From Acidobacteriaceae bacterium (GTDB taxonomy: Bacteria > Acidobacteriota > Terriglobia > Terriglobales > Acidobacteriaceae), in the NCBI GenBank assembly GCA_030040425.1, contig JASHTS010000110.1, positions 1 through 49,059 on the forward strand: a stretch of DNA of 49,059 nt. The letters are read 5' to 3'. Both the position numbers and the translations under genes were made by a program. This document shows positions 26,434 through 35,260 of the stretch, piece by piece. The notes under the pieces were generated by a model. It did no database searches. It saw only the letters and a list, made by a program, of their open reading frames with translations, and had not been told where the DNA came from. Numbering within the stretch: position 1 is the first letter of the stretch; each line of letters begins with the position of its first letter.

Positions 26434-27386
26434 GCGGCTACCTCAAGCGATTGGCGTCGAGCGTTCTTCAGCCGGGAGGTTCGATTCATCCCGTGCTGGC
26501 GCCGATGTTTTCCCCTGCGCGCGAAAACATCTCCTGGGACGGTTTGCGGGAGGAGTCGGTTCAAGAACCGGTGCGGCCTGCGTCCGGCTTGCACAAAGAG
26601 CGGAGCCCCGCCGCTGCGGCGCAGCCCGCAGCGCCCATGCCGGCGCGAGAACCAGAGACTCTCGGCGACACGGAGACCGAACCGCGCTCCCCCATCATTT
26701 CCCGCGCGCGCTTCGCTTCGATTGCCTCGCCGCCCGCCTCGCCCTTTTCTGCAGAGAAAATCGCGGACGCGCAGCCAATTTCCGAAGAGATGCGCGAGTT
26801 CCGCCCGTTGCTGCGCCCGAGCGCGGTGGAAAACGTTGCGCGCCCGGCGTCGCGATCACTGGCGATGGCTCCGGAGCCCGGCGCGATCGAGAGTCCGTGG
26901 CATCTTCGCTCGATCGACCGCGCGGCGCGTGAAGAACTGCAAACCGGATCGCCTCCGCCGCCTGCTTCCCGCGCGGAAAAGTTCGTGCCGGCGCCGGCCG
27001 CATTCGATGCGCGACGGGAATTGCAGCCGGATGGGCAAGAACAGCCGTTCGTTGTGGACTCCTCGCAGCCGGCGAAAAACCGCGAGCCGGAGCGCGCCTT
27101 GAGGGATCGATTCGTGCCCCTCGTGAGCGAGCCGCAAAACCTGAGCAACGCCACGGCTATTCTGCCGAAGATGTCGACGGCCCTGCCGCCGGCACTGCGC
27201 AACGATGCGCGCGCGGAGATGGAGGCGCGCGCCGTGCAGCGCGAGCCCGACGAGATTCTGATTCACATCGGGCGCATCGAAGTGACCGCAGCGCCGCCGG
27301 CGCCGCCGCGCGCAGCGGCTAAACCCGCGCGCAAATCGCTCACGCTGGACGACTACCTGAAGCGCCGGCACGGGAGGCCGTCATGA
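26430..27386 (+). CDS. Disordered Pro/Ala-rich eCIS protein with conserved C-terminal motif
   Basis: A 318-residue protein that is mostly low complexity (Pro, Ala, Glu, Arg) and probably disordered. Only the ends look conserved: the N-terminal MSGYLKRLASSVLQPG, and a C-terminal block with ILIHIGRIEVTA followed by KSLTLDDYLKRRHG. The IGRIEV-plus-SLxDYLKRR tail is one I associate with proteins at this position in eCIS operons; function unknown. The long flexible middle and two anchored ends would suit a scaffold, a tether or a ruler. It is the only protein here that could play a tape-measure-like role, though it is short and not helical. Both junctions are ATGA overlaps. Confidence 0.55.
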   Translation: MSGYLKRLASSVLQPGGSIHPVLAPMFSPARENISWDGLREESVQEPVRPASGLHKERSPAAAAQPAAPMPAREPETLGDTETEPRSPIISRARFASIASPPASPFSAEKIADAQPISEEMREFRPLLRPSAVENVARPASRSLAMAPEPGAIESPWHLRSIDRAAREELQTGSPPPPASRAEKFVPAPAAFDARRELQPDGQEQPFVVDSSQPAKNREPERALRDRFVPLVSEPQNLSNATAILPKMSTALPPALRNDARAEMEARAVQREPDEILIHIGRIEVTAAPPAPPRAAAKPARKSLTLDDYLKRRHGRPS

Positions 27387-28633
27387 GCAACGCTCTTGCC
27401 ATTGCCGGCGTCACGGCTACGCTCGAATACTTTCTGAACCTGGTCTTCAACAGTCCATCGGCAGTGCTGGGCAGCGTGACCGTCTCCGCGCTGGCGCCGG
27501 ACATCGTGCAGAACAATCTGGGCGTGGGCGCAAATTCCAAGCTGCAGGTGAATCTGTTTTTGCATCAGGTGTCGGAGAATCCGGCCTGGCGCAACATCGG
27601 GTATCCTTCGCTCGCCTCTGACGGCAGCACCGCGCTCCGCAATCCGCCGCTGGCCCTCGACCTGCATTACCTGCTCTCCGCCTATGCATCGGAAGACACC
27701 CAGGCCGAGGCGCTGCTGGGTTACGCGATCCTGATGCTGCACGAAAACGCCATCTTGCCGCGCAACCAGATCGGCGCCGCGCTCGCCAACCTTCCCTCCA
27801 CCAATCCGCTCGCGGGAGTGCTGAGCACCTCCGGCCTCGCTGACCAGGTGGAGATGATCAAGATCGTCCCGAGCGGCCTGAACCGCGAAGAGATGGCCTG
27901 GCTGTGGACGGCTCTTAAAGCCGATTACCGGCCTACTTACAGCTTTCACGTCTCGGTGGTGCTCATCGAGCCGCAGTACACGCCCACGATTGCGTTGCCG
28001 GTCCTGAGCCCGAGCATCAGCGTGCAGGCGGGCCCGCCGGCGCAGATCCTCGAAGTGCAGCCGCCCAATCAGCAGATTGCCGCAGCACCGGGAGACACGG
28101 TGACAGTTGCTGGGCAATCGCTCTCGGGCGCAACCCAGGTTGCGCTCGTCAACGCGCGTCTCGGAGTGCAGTGGCCGCCGTTTGCCCCGGCCACGGTCAC
28201 TGATGCCGCCATCACATTTGTCGTTCCCGACCAGCCCGCCAGCCTGCCCGCCGGCGTCTACAGCCTTTCGCTCCTCTTCACGAACGCAACCGGAGCGGTT
28301 GTGAGCAGCACCAACAGCGTCCCCTTCCCTCTTGCCCCGTCGATTCTCGCCACCCCGGCCCCTGCGGGAACCGCGAACAGCTCCGGCACCCTGGTTTCGC
28401 TCAGTTGCAAGCCGCAGGCTTTGCCCAATCAGACCGTCTCGCTGATTTTGGGCTCCACCTCCGCGCCGGCCGTGCAGTTTGAGGCCGCCACCGCGGCGCT
28501 GACCTTTCAATTCCCCACGCTCGCCTCGGGATCGTACCTGGCGCGCCTGCGCGTCGACGGGGTCGAGAGCCCGCTCAGCGTGAACTGGACAGCGACGCCG
28601 CCGGTTTTCGAAGGACCGTTCGTTACGATATGA
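27383..28633 (+). CDS. DUF4255 tail-terminator/cap protein (Afp16/Pvc16-like)
   Basis: A 416-residue protein. Residues 1 to about 195 match the DUF4255/Pvc16 N-terminal domain: ALAIAGVTATLEYFLNLVF at the start, VNLFLHQVSENPAWRN, LDLHYLLSAYASEDTQAEAL, and RPTYSFHVSVVLIEP at the end. Pvc16/Afp16 caps the tube and sheath and sets the end of the tail. The C-terminal half is an Ig/IPT-like beta region (ILEVQPPNQQIAAAPGDTVT and later repeats) that is an addition to the minimal cap; it could decorate the particle end. Four-base overlaps on both sides couple it to the disordered protein and the ATPase. Confidence 0.85.
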   Translation: MSNALAIAGVTATLEYFLNLVFNSPSAVLGSVTVSALAPDIVQNNLGVGANSKLQVNLFLHQVSENPAWRNIGYPSLASDGSTALRNPPLALDLHYLLSAYASEDTQAEALLGYAILMLHENAILPRNQIGAALANLPSTNPLAGVLSTSGLADQVEMIKIVPSGLNREEMAWLWTALKADYRPTYSFHVSVVLIEPQYTPTIALPVLSPSISVQAGPPAQILEVQPPNQQIAAAPGDTVTVAGQSLSGATQVALVNARLGVQWPPFAPATVTDAAITFVVPDQPASLPAGVYSLSLLFTNATGAVVSSTNSVPFPLAPSILATPAPAGTANSSGTLVSLSCKPQALPNQTVSLILGSTSAPAVQFEAATAALTFQFPTLASGSYLARLRVDGVESPLSVNWTATPPVFEGPFVTI

Positions 28634-30546
28634 CGCCGCGCAAAAACATTCCGTGGACCGAGGCCAACCAGGAGTACCTGGTGGCTGAGTTCGCGCGCTT
28701 GAAAGCGCTGCTCGGATCGAATGCGCCCGCAAAGGCGGAGGGAGCGGCGAAACGGATCGCCGCGCGCATGGAGACGTTGCCGGCCATCGACCGCCTCACC
28801 GAACTGTTCGCCTTGAGCGAGTTCGAGCGCCAGATCGTTCTGCTCTGCGCGGGCGTGGAAATGGACTCGGAGCTGGCCGCGCTGTGCGGACAAGCGCGCG
28901 GATCGGCGCAGCGGCAGAGCGTCACCTTTGGGCTGGCGCTGGCGGTCATTCCCGGCTCCCACTGGAGCGCGCTCACGCCGGCGCGCCCGCTGCGGCAGTT
29001 CCGGTTGATCGAGATGGATGCAAGCCAGGGACTGACGTCGGCGCCGCTGCGCATCGATGAGCGCATCCTGCATTATCTCGCCGGGGTCAATGTGCTCGAT
29101 GCGCGCCTCGAATCCATCGTGCGCCTGTGCCCGCCTCCGCTGTGGATAGCCGGCGAGCACAAGGCCGTTGCAGCGCAGGCGGCCGAGGCGCTGGCAGCGG
29201 GTCCGCCGGCGCCAGGAATTGTGCAGCTTTGCGGCGACGATCCCAGCGGCCAGGAAGATGCGGCGGGAATTGCGGCGCAGAGCGCCGGCCGGCAGTTGCT
29301 CGCGGCGCAGGCTGAAGATCTTCCCGCCCCCGGCGCAGACCTCGATCAGTTTGCCATCCTCTGGCAAAGGGAAGCGCTGATGGGACCGAGCGCGTTGTTG
29401 ATGCAATGCGCCGGCGGGGTAACCGCCTCGGCGCGCCATCTCGCCGAGCGCCTGCAAGGGCCGGCGTTCCTGGCTTGCCGTGAGCCGGTCCGTCTGAATC
29501 GGGCCGTCCGCCGCTTCGAGGTGGACAAGCCGCTGCCGGCTGAGCAGAAGCGGCTCTGGCAGCAGGCTCTGGGCGCGGCATCCGCGGGCCTGAACGGCAC
29601 GCTTGACAATCTGTCGGAGCAGTTCCGGCTGAGCGCGCGCACTATTTATTCCACCGGATCCTCGCTGCCGGCGAGCAAGCAGCCGGCTCGTTCTGACGGC
29701 CTGTGGGCCATCTGCCGGGCGCTGGCGCGTCCCAAGCTCGAAAATCTCGCCGAGCGCATTGTCTCCAGGTCCACCTGGGACGACCTGGTGCTGCCCGCGT
29801 CGCAAACCCAGATCCTGCGCCAGTTGGTGGCGCAGGTCAGTCATCGCATGAAGGTCTACGAGACCTGGGGATTTTCTTCTCAGGGACGGCGCGGCCTGGG
29901 AGTGAGCGCTCTCTTCGCCGGAGCCAGCGGAACCGGCAAAACCCTGGCCGCGCAGGTGCTGGCCTGCGAGCTGCGGCTCGATCTCTATCGCATCGACCTC
30001 TCGGCGGTGGTGAGTAAGTACATCGGTGAAACGCCCAAAAATCTCAACCAGGTCTTCGATGCGGCCGAAGAGGGCGGCGTGCTCCTGCTCTTCGACGAGG
30101 CCGATGCGCTGTTCGGCAAGCGCAGCGACGTGAAAGAGAGCCACGACCGCTACGCCAACATCGAGGTCGGTTACCTGCTGCAACGCATGGAGAGCTACCA
30201 GGGCCTGGCCATTCTCACCACCAATCTCAAGTCGGCGGTCGATCCTGCGTTTCAGCGGCGGCTGCGGTTCACGGTGAATTTCCCTTTTCCCGATGCCGCG
30301 CAGCGCGAGTCCATCTGGCAGCGCATCTTTCCTGCGCAGACGCCCACCCAGAATCTCGACGTGAAGAAACTGGCGCAGCTCAACATGGCCGGTGGCAATA
30401 TCCGCAACATCGCGCTGAACGCGGCTTTCCTTGCCGCCGAGGCCGGCGAGTCGGTAGGGATGGCGCATCTGGCGAAGGCCGCCCAATTGGAGGCGTTCAA
30501 GATCGAGCGTCCGCTTTCCGGAGCGGAAGTGCGGGGGTGGGTATGA
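28630..30546 (+). CDS. AAA+ ATPase of the injection system (Afp15/Pvc15-like)
   Basis: A 638-residue ATPase. An N-terminal regulatory region (1 to about 370) precedes one AAA+ domain with Walker A GASGTGKT (431-438), Walker B LLLFDE (485-490), sensor-1 ILTTN (528-532) and arginine-finger region FQRRLRF (541-547). A lid domain closes the C-terminus. In Afp/PVC loci this ATPase is needed for particle assembly or effector loading and is a marker that separates eCIS from phage tails and from T6SS, where ClpV has a different architecture. All nucleotide-binding motifs are intact. ATGA overlaps join it to both neighbours. Confidence 0.93.
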   Translation: MTPRKNIPWTEANQEYLVAEFARLKALLGSNAPAKAEGAAKRIAARMETLPAIDRLTELFALSEFERQIVLLCAGVEMDSELAALCGQARGSAQRQSVTFGLALAVIPGSHWSALTPARPLRQFRLIEMDASQGLTSAPLRIDERILHYLAGVNVLDARLESIVRLCPPPLWIAGEHKAVAAQAAEALAAGPPAPGIVQLCGDDPSGQEDAAGIAAQSAGRQLLAAQAEDLPAPGADLDQFAILWQREALMGPSALLMQCAGGVTASARHLAERLQGPAFLACREPVRLNRAVRRFEVDKPLPAEQKRLWQQALGAASAGLNGTLDNLSEQFRLSARTIYSTGSSLPASKQPARSDGLWAICRALARPKLENLAERIVSRSTWDDLVLPASQTQILRQLVAQVSHRMKVYETWGFSSQGRRGLGVSALFAGASGTGKTLAAQVLACELRLDLYRIDLSAVVSKYIGETPKNLNQVFDAAEEGGVLLLFDEADALFGKRSDVKESHDRYANIEVGYLLQRMESYQGLAILTTNLKSAVDPAFQRRLRFTVNFPFPDAAQRESIWQRIFPAQTPTQNLDVKKLAQLNMAGGNIRNIALNAAFLAAEAGESVGMAHLAKAAQLEAFKIERPLSGAEVRGWV

Positions 30547-30800
30547 GCCGCGTGCGCGTGACCATCGATCGGCTTGCGCTCAGAGGATTTGAATCAGCGG
30601 AGCGCAAGGCGTTGACGGAAGGCTTGGAAACCGGGCTCTCGCGATTCCTGGCTGACGCGGGCGCGCGGGCGGCGTGGGCGCGCACGCATCGCACGCCGGT
30701 CATCAAGTTGGGAGCCATGCCTTTTGAAGGCGGACCCGCCGGAGGCAGGAATTTCGGTGCGCGTGTGGCGCGCGCCATCGGGAAGGAATTGAAGCCATGA
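30543..30800 (+). CDS. Small conserved eCIS protein between the ATPase and DUF4157 genes
   Basis: An 85-residue protein beginning at the ATG that overlaps the ATPase stop (ATGA). It has a beta-alpha pattern: RVRVTIDRLALRGF, then a helix with EGLETGLSRFLAD, then a Pro/Gly segment RTPVIKLGAMPFEGGPAGG and a short C-terminal helix. I recall similar short proteins at this position in other eCIS loci; function unknown. Translational coupling on both sides suggests it acts with the ATPase or with loading of the DUF4157 protein that follows. Confidence 0.65.
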   Translation: MSRVRVTIDRLALRGFESAERKALTEGLETGLSRFLADAGARAAWARTHRTPVIKLGAMPFEGGPAGGRNFGARVARAIGKELKP

Positions 30801-32413
30801 GCCAGGCCCTGCTGGCGCACAAGCCCGAAGCGGCGGCGAAGACCTCGTCGAAGGCCGCGCACGGAGGTTTGCGCATCGGCGCGCCCGACGATGCCTTCGA
30901 GCGCGAGGCCGATCGCGTGGCAGAGAAAATTATGTCCGGAGGCCGCGCGGGAGTCGATTGGTCGCTCTCGCGCATCAGCATCGCCCCTCCGGTGCAGCGC
31001 AAATGCTCCTGCGGCGGAAGCGCGGCCGAGGGCGCGTGCGAAGAGTGCAGTCAGAAAAAAGAGATGCAGCGGAAGGAAGCCTCGCCCGGCGGACCGCGCG
31101 AAGCGCCATCCAGCGTGCATCGGGTGCTGAGCAGCTCCGGCGCGCCTCTCGACAGCGCCACGCGCTCCTTCTTCGCGCCGCGACTGGGCTGCGACTTCAG
31201 CCAGGTCCGCGTGCACACCGATGCCCAGGCAGCCGAATCCGCGCGCGCGGTCAATGCTCTTGCGTACACCGTCGGCAACCACATTGTCTTTGGGGCTGGG
31301 CGCTTCGATCCCGCCGCTCCCGCCGGCCGCCAGCTTCTGGCCCATGAGCTGGCGCACGTTAGGCAGCAGAGTGGGAAAGGCGCTCTCCTTCAAAGGCAGC
31401 CGTTGCAGACGGGGCCAAAACAAGTTGGCCCATCCGAACCCGACGATTGTGAAGGCCGCGTCGATATTACCAGGGAGTTCAAGGATTTTGTCAGGGCCGT
31501 GCCGGGGCTCATCCAAAGCTCGCAAGACTTTGCACCCGAACAAAAATCCTCGTTCCAGAACGAACTCAATCGGGTCCTCGCACCTGACGCGGGCGTGGAC
31601 ATCAGGACTTTCAAGGTCATCTCCTGCGACAAGATCAATACAGATCTCCTGGTCGGGGGAGAAATCGCTGACGCCCAGGTCGACCCAAGCAAGAAGGAGA
31701 TTCGACTTTCTAAGTTCACGAAGCAACTGATGGATGACTTCAAGCAGAAGAAGGACAAAGTGTCGTTAAGCAAATTGATAGAGACCCTCGCCCACGAAAA
31801 GAGACATGTGACCTTGGGCAGGACTCTCAAAGCGGATCCCAAAGCCGTGCTCCCCGGTCGCGCGGACTCAGCTGCCGATAAGGCGGAATATCGCGCCCAG
31901 GAGATCCTCGCGGTCACCGAAGAGATCGCGGTGGGTCGCATGGCATTCGGAAATAGCTATGCGGTTCCACCCTCGAAACAAGAAAATCTGCGCCGGCAAA
32001 GTAATATGATCCGCAACTACGTCAACGAGGCCGAATACAAGAGGCTGAGGGGCATCATCATCGCAAAGCTCCGGGAGCGCTACGGGTTCGCACACGGCTG
32101 CGACAACGCGCTGACTCTTGGAGTCGTCTCCTCAATGGATCACAATCGCTGGTTTCAATGCGTGACCGGTGCAGCGGGCGGGATTGTTCCGCCCGTGCCA
32201 TCTGATCTGCACATCTGCGACGATTTTTGCAAGACACAGGGGAAGCATTCGGGACAAACGGAGAGCGAGGAAGGACCCGATGATGAGCCCAAAGAAACAA
32301 TCATTTTCCGCAAACCCGCCGGCGCGGACTCGTCGGAGAGCCGCCCCGCCTTCGCTGGCGATGCCGCTCATGCCAAAGCCAACGGCCCATCAGTTGGAGG
32401 TGGAGAGCGATGA
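30797..32413 (+). CDS. DUF4157 eCIS effector-type protein with a second HExxH metallopeptidase motif
   Basis: A 538-residue probable cargo protein. Residues about 22-110 contain a Cys cluster (C70, C72, C81, C84; CSCGG...CEEC). Residues 110-190 are the DUF4157 zincin-like domain, with LSSSGAPLDSATRSFFAPRL, GCDFSQVRVHTD and HELAHVRQQ (His183, Glu184, His187). DUF4157 is the domain most often linked to eCIS operons and their effectors. After a linker, a distinct C-terminal domain carries a second HExxH, AHEKRHVTLG (His333, Glu334, His337), with acidic residues E364, E370, E375 and E376 downstream as possible third ligands. The tail (about 485-538) is hydrophilic. The second motif suggests the toxin is itself a metallopeptidase. 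Its DNA from about 31400 is less GC-rich than the neighbours, consistent with an exchanged effector module. It overlaps the 85-residue gene by four bases. Confidence 0.85.
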   Translation: MSQALLAHKPEAAAKTSSKAAHGGLRIGAPDDAFEREADRVAEKIMSGGRAGVDWSLSRISIAPPVQRKCSCGGSAAEGACEECSQKKEMQRKEASPGGPREAPSSVHRVLSSSGAPLDSATRSFFAPRLGCDFSQVRVHTDAQAAESARAVNALAYTVGNHIVFGAGRFDPAAPAGRQLLAHELAHVRQQSGKGALLQRQPLQTGPKQVGPSEPDDCEGRVDITREFKDFVRAVPGLIQSSQDFAPEQKSSFQNELNRVLAPDAGVDIRTFKVISCDKINTDLLVGGEIADAQVDPSKKEIRLSKFTKQLMDDFKQKKDKVSLSKLIETLAHEKRHVTLGRTLKADPKAVLPGRADSAADKAEYRAQEILAVTEEIAVGRMAFGNSYAVPPSKQENLRRQSNMIRNYVNEAEYKRLRGIIIAKLRERYGFAHGCDNALTLGVVSSMDHNRWFQCVTGAAGGIVPPVPSDLHICDDFCKTQGKHSGQTESEEGPDDEPKETIIFRKPAGADSSESRPAFAGDAAHAKANGPSVGGGER

Positions 32414-32546
32414 ACCGCGCCACACCAACTCGCAAGCCGGAAGCAGTGTTTAGGATGCAGCTCACGGGTCATTTTTGAGGTATCAACCACGCAGGGTAGA
32501 TCGATTGCAGTTGCATTGATTCGTTGCCAGAAGGGACGTGAGGAGA

Positions 32547-33209
32547 ATGGCAAGCTCTCCCATTTCGCCGCGGCTGGTCAAGGCCGGCATCGTAACCATG
32601 GATCCGGATACCTCTGCGGTGCAGAGCGTCATCGCGCTGCAGTACAACCCTGACTCGCTCAGCCGTTCGCTGCAGATCCAGGCGGTGCCCGGCGGGCAGG
32701 ACGGCGTGCGCGTAGATGCGCTGCGCCTGCGCGGGCCGGCCATCGAGACCATCAAGCTCGAAGCCGAGCTCGATGCCACCGACCAGCTCGAGTTTCCCAG
32801 CCAGTTTCCGAACTCCGTCAAGTACGGCCTGCACCCCCAGCTCTCGCAACTGGAGATGCTGGTGAACCCGACCGTCGAGACGCTGATCGCCGACGACAAC
32901 CTGGCCAGCAACGGAGCGCTCGAGATCATTCCCCTCGAGCAGCCGCTCACGCTCTTTGTGTGGAGCAGGAGCCGCGTGGTTCCCGTGCGCCTCACGGATT
33001 TCTCCATCACCGAAGAAGCCTTCGATCCAAATTTGAATCCCATCCGCGCCAAGGTGAGCCTGGGCATGCGGGTGCTGAATGTGGACGACCTCGGCTTCGA
33101 CACGCCGGGCGGCCACATGTTCATGGCCTACCTCAGCACCAAGGAGCAGCTCGCATCGCAGGTGATCAACGTGGCCATCTCGGTTTTGGGATTGGGAGGC
33201 TTGCCATGA
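32547..33209 (+). CDS. CIS-tube/Afp7 N-terminal-like baseplate protein
   Basis: A 220-residue protein. The ATG at 32547 is preferred to a GTG at 32538, although AGGAG is unusually close to it. The sequence has the pattern of the N-terminal CIS-tube domain of Afp7-type proteins: IALQYNPDSLSRSLQIQ, LEAELDATDQLEF, LTLFVWSRSRVVPVRLTDFS and LNPIRAKVSLGMRVLN. This domain usually sits between tube and hub and is fused to a LysM domain. Here the LysM part is a separate gene that overlaps by four bases, so the two together would equal one Afp7. A 133-base gap before it holds no clear terminator or promoter. Confidence 0.75.
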   Translation: MASSPISPRLVKAGIVTMDPDTSAVQSVIALQYNPDSLSRSLQIQAVPGGQDGVRVDALRLRGPAIETIKLEAELDATDQLEFPSQFPNSVKYGLHPQLSQLEMLVNPTVETLIADDNLASNGALEIIPLEQPLTLFVWSRSRVVPVRLTDFSITEEAFDPNLNPIRAKVSLGMRVLNVDDLGFDTPGGHMFMAYLSTKEQLASQVINVAISVLGLGGLP

Positions 33210-33574
33210 ATCAGCCGCTGAAGTCGTTAATCCAGCTCGGAATTGTTCCCACCGTCACCTTCCCCACCGACAGCCGCTACTACGGCTACGGCACGCTCTG
33301 CTATCAGGCGCCCAATGGGCAGATGGTCACGTATCTGGTGCGGCGTTTCGTCCCCCAGCCGGGCGCGCCGAATTTCTCCACCGTGGCCACGCACACGGTG
33401 CGCCAGGGCGACCGACTGGACCTGATTGCCGCGAAATACATCGGCGATCCGCTCATGTTCTGGCTCATCTGCGACGCCAACGGCGCCATCCGGCCCGGCC
33501 AGTTGGTCGAGACGCCTGGAACGGTGCTGAACATCACCATGCCGCAGGGCGTTCCCGGAGTGTCCAATGCTTAA
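33206..33574 (+). CDS. LysM-domain baseplate protein (gp53/Afp7 C-terminal-like)
   Basis: A 122-residue protein starting at the ATG inside the upstream stop (ATGA), with GGGAGG 7 bases before. The first 50 residues are a short beta region containing RYYGYGTLCYQAPNG. Residues about 62-112 are a LysM motif (THTVRQGDRLDLIAAKYIGD, then NGAIRPGQL and a closing VLNITMP). In T4 gp53, phage tail X proteins and Afp7, such a LysM domain holds the baseplate wedge together rather than binding cell wall. It overlaps the hub gene by eight bases. Confidence 0.8.
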   Translation: MNQPLKSLIQLGIVPTVTFPTDSRYYGYGTLCYQAPNGQMVTYLVRRFVPQPGAPNFSTVATHTVRQGDRLDLIAAKYIGDPLMFWLICDANGAIRPGQLVETPGTVLNITMPQGVPGVSNA

Positions 33575-34712
33575 CAGCGTTCAGCTGAACCTGATGATCG
33601 GGCCCATCATTCCCCTCACGCCTCCGCAGGCGGTGATGGAGGCGCTCGCCGAAGTAGAAGTGCAGACGCAGGACGTGGGGCAAAGCGGATTCAAGCTGGT
33701 CTTCAGCATCGACAAGCAGTCGCCGTTACAGATTCTCTTTCTCCTCACCGGCGGAATGCCGCTCCTGTTCATGCGCGTGGTGATCGCCGTGACCGTCAAC
33801 GGAGTGACCAGCGTGCTGATCGATGGCGTGATCACCAAGAACGACATCGCGCCCGGTGATAAAGGATCGAACTCCACGCTCACCATCTGGGGCAAGGACC
33901 TCACCGTCTTGATGGACCAGTCGACGTGGAGCGGCTTTCCTTATCCGGCCATGCCTGCGGAAGCGCGGGTGGAGCTGATCCTGTTGAAGTACGCGCTCTT
34001 CGGCATTATCCCCGTCGTGATTCCCAGCGTGCTGCTCTTTATTCCTCTGCCCATCGACCAGATTCCCAGCCAGCAGGGAACGGACCTCGAATACGTCCGC
34101 TATCTCGCCGAGCAGGCCGGCTATGTGTTTTACATCGATCCCGGCCCGCTCCCCGGCGCCAGCAAGGCGTACTGGGGACCGCAAGTGAAGGTCGGATTGC
34201 CGCAGCCGGCGCTGAGCTCCGACCTGGATGCGTACACCAATGTGGAGAGCCTGCACTTCTCCTTCAACCAGGAGCAGAACAAGATTCCCCTGGTGTACGT
34301 CTCCAACTTCGAAACCGGAATCAGTTTTGTAATTCCGATGCCGCCCATCACGCCGCTGAATCCGCCCCTGGGCCTGATTCCTCCTCTGCCGACCAACCTG
34401 CTGCCTCCCGACTTGTCGCCGTTCCGCGACGACCTGTCCAAAAGGCCGATTCCGCAGGCCATCATGATGGGCCTTGCCGAGGCCGCGCAAAACGCTGAAG
34501 CCGTCACCTGCGACGGCAGCCTGGATGTAACCCGCTATGGCGGCGTCTTGAAGGCGCGCCAACTGGTGGGCGTGCGCGGCGCAGGGCCGGCCTTTGACGG
34601 CCTGTATTACGCCAAGAACGTTACCCACAAGATCAAGCGCGGGGAGTACAAGCAGGACTTCACCCTCACCCGCAACGGTTTGGTTTCGACGGTACCAACG
34701 GTGAACCTATGA
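33567..34712 (+). CDS. gp27-like baseplate hub protein (N-terminal VgrG/Afp8-like)
   Basis: A 381-residue protein resembling the T4 gp27 or phage late-control-D hub. Landmarks are the beta-rich start with GFKLVFSIDKQSPLQIL, the ITKNDIAPGDKGSNSTLTIW strand, LEYVRYLAEQAGYVFYIDPG near 190, and the C-terminal GLYYAKNVTHKIKRGEYKQD, which is typical of the end of hub modules. A hydrophobic stretch near residues 150-170 (YALFGIIPVVIPSVLLFIPL) is probably a buried loop rather than a membrane helix. In Afp8 the hub and spike are one protein; here the spike OB domain is encoded by the next gene, which overlaps by four bases. Confidence 0.82.
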   Translation: MLNSVQLNLMIGPIIPLTPPQAVMEALAEVEVQTQDVGQSGFKLVFSIDKQSPLQILFLLTGGMPLLFMRVVIAVTVNGVTSVLIDGVITKNDIAPGDKGSNSTLTIWGKDLTVLMDQSTWSGFPYPAMPAEARVELILLKYALFGIIPVVIPSVLLFIPLPIDQIPSQQGTDLEYVRYLAEQAGYVFYIDPGPLPGASKAYWGPQVKVGLPQPALSSDLDAYTNVESLHFSFNQEQNKIPLVYVSNFETGISFVIPMPPITPLNPPLGLIPPLPTNLLPPDLSPFRDDLSKRPIPQAIMMGLAEAAQNAEAVTCDGSLDVTRYGGVLKARQLVGVRGAGPAFDGLYYAKNVTHKIKRGEYKQDFTLTRNGLVSTVPTVNL

Positions 34713-35260
34713 GCTCGCAATCTTCTCCGGCCTCCGGTTTTCCGAAGCGGTTCTACGGCAAGTACCGGGGACTGGTCATCGACAACATCGATCCGGAGCA
34801 GATTGGCCGGGTGATGCTGCAGTGCCCTGACGTGCTGGGAGAGATCCCCTCGAGCTGGGCCCTGCCGTGTGTGCCGGCAGCCGGGATTCAGGCGGGCGTC
34901 TTCGTTGTGCCGCCCATCGGGTCGCAGGTGTGGGTGGAGTTCGAGCAGGGCGACCCCGATTATCCCATTTGGACAGGCGGCTTCTGGGGCCTGGTGGCGG
35001 ACGTGCCGATCTTCGCCACGGCGCCGCCCGCGATTCCACCGGGGCAAAACATCGTACTGCAAACCACCGGCCAGAACATGATCATGGTCAGCGACGCGCC
35101 GCCTTCCCCTGTAAGCGGAGGCATTGTGCTCAAGAGCGTAAGCGGAGCCATGATCGTGGTCAACGAGACCGGCATTTACATCAGCAACGGCCAGGGAGCG
35201 ATGATCACGCTCATCGGTCCCGCGGTGGCCGTCAACATTGATGCACTCACGGTGATCTGA
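34709..35260 (+). CDS. gp5-like spike protein (baseplate assembly protein V type)
   Basis: A 183-residue spike subunit. Residues about 15-95 form the OB-fold: YGKYRGLVIDNIDPEQIGRV, then IPSSWALPCVPAAG, and GSQVWVEFEQGDPDYPIWTG, the classic end of the domain. The C-terminal 75 residues are Gly/Val/Ile-rich repeats (GGIVLKSVSGAMIVVNETGI) suited to a trimeric beta-prism needle. With the separate gp27-like hub it makes up the split equivalent of VgrG/Afp8. The stop overlaps the ATG of the tip gene by one base. Confidence 0.88.
   Translation: MSSQSSPASGFPKRFYGKYRGLVIDNIDPEQIGRVMLQCPDVLGEIPSSWALPCVPAAGIQAGVFVVPPIGSQVWVEFEQGDPDYPIWTGGFWGLVADVPIFATAPPAIPPGQNIVLQTTGQNMIMVSDAPPSPVSGGIVLKSVSGAMIVVNETGIYISNGQGAMITLIGPAVAVNIDALTVI

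Noticed and set aside
28507-30486. 659-codon minus-strand frame over the AAA+ ATPase
   Set aside because: Antisense frame produced by high GC; the plus strand carries Walker A, Walker B and sensor motifs.
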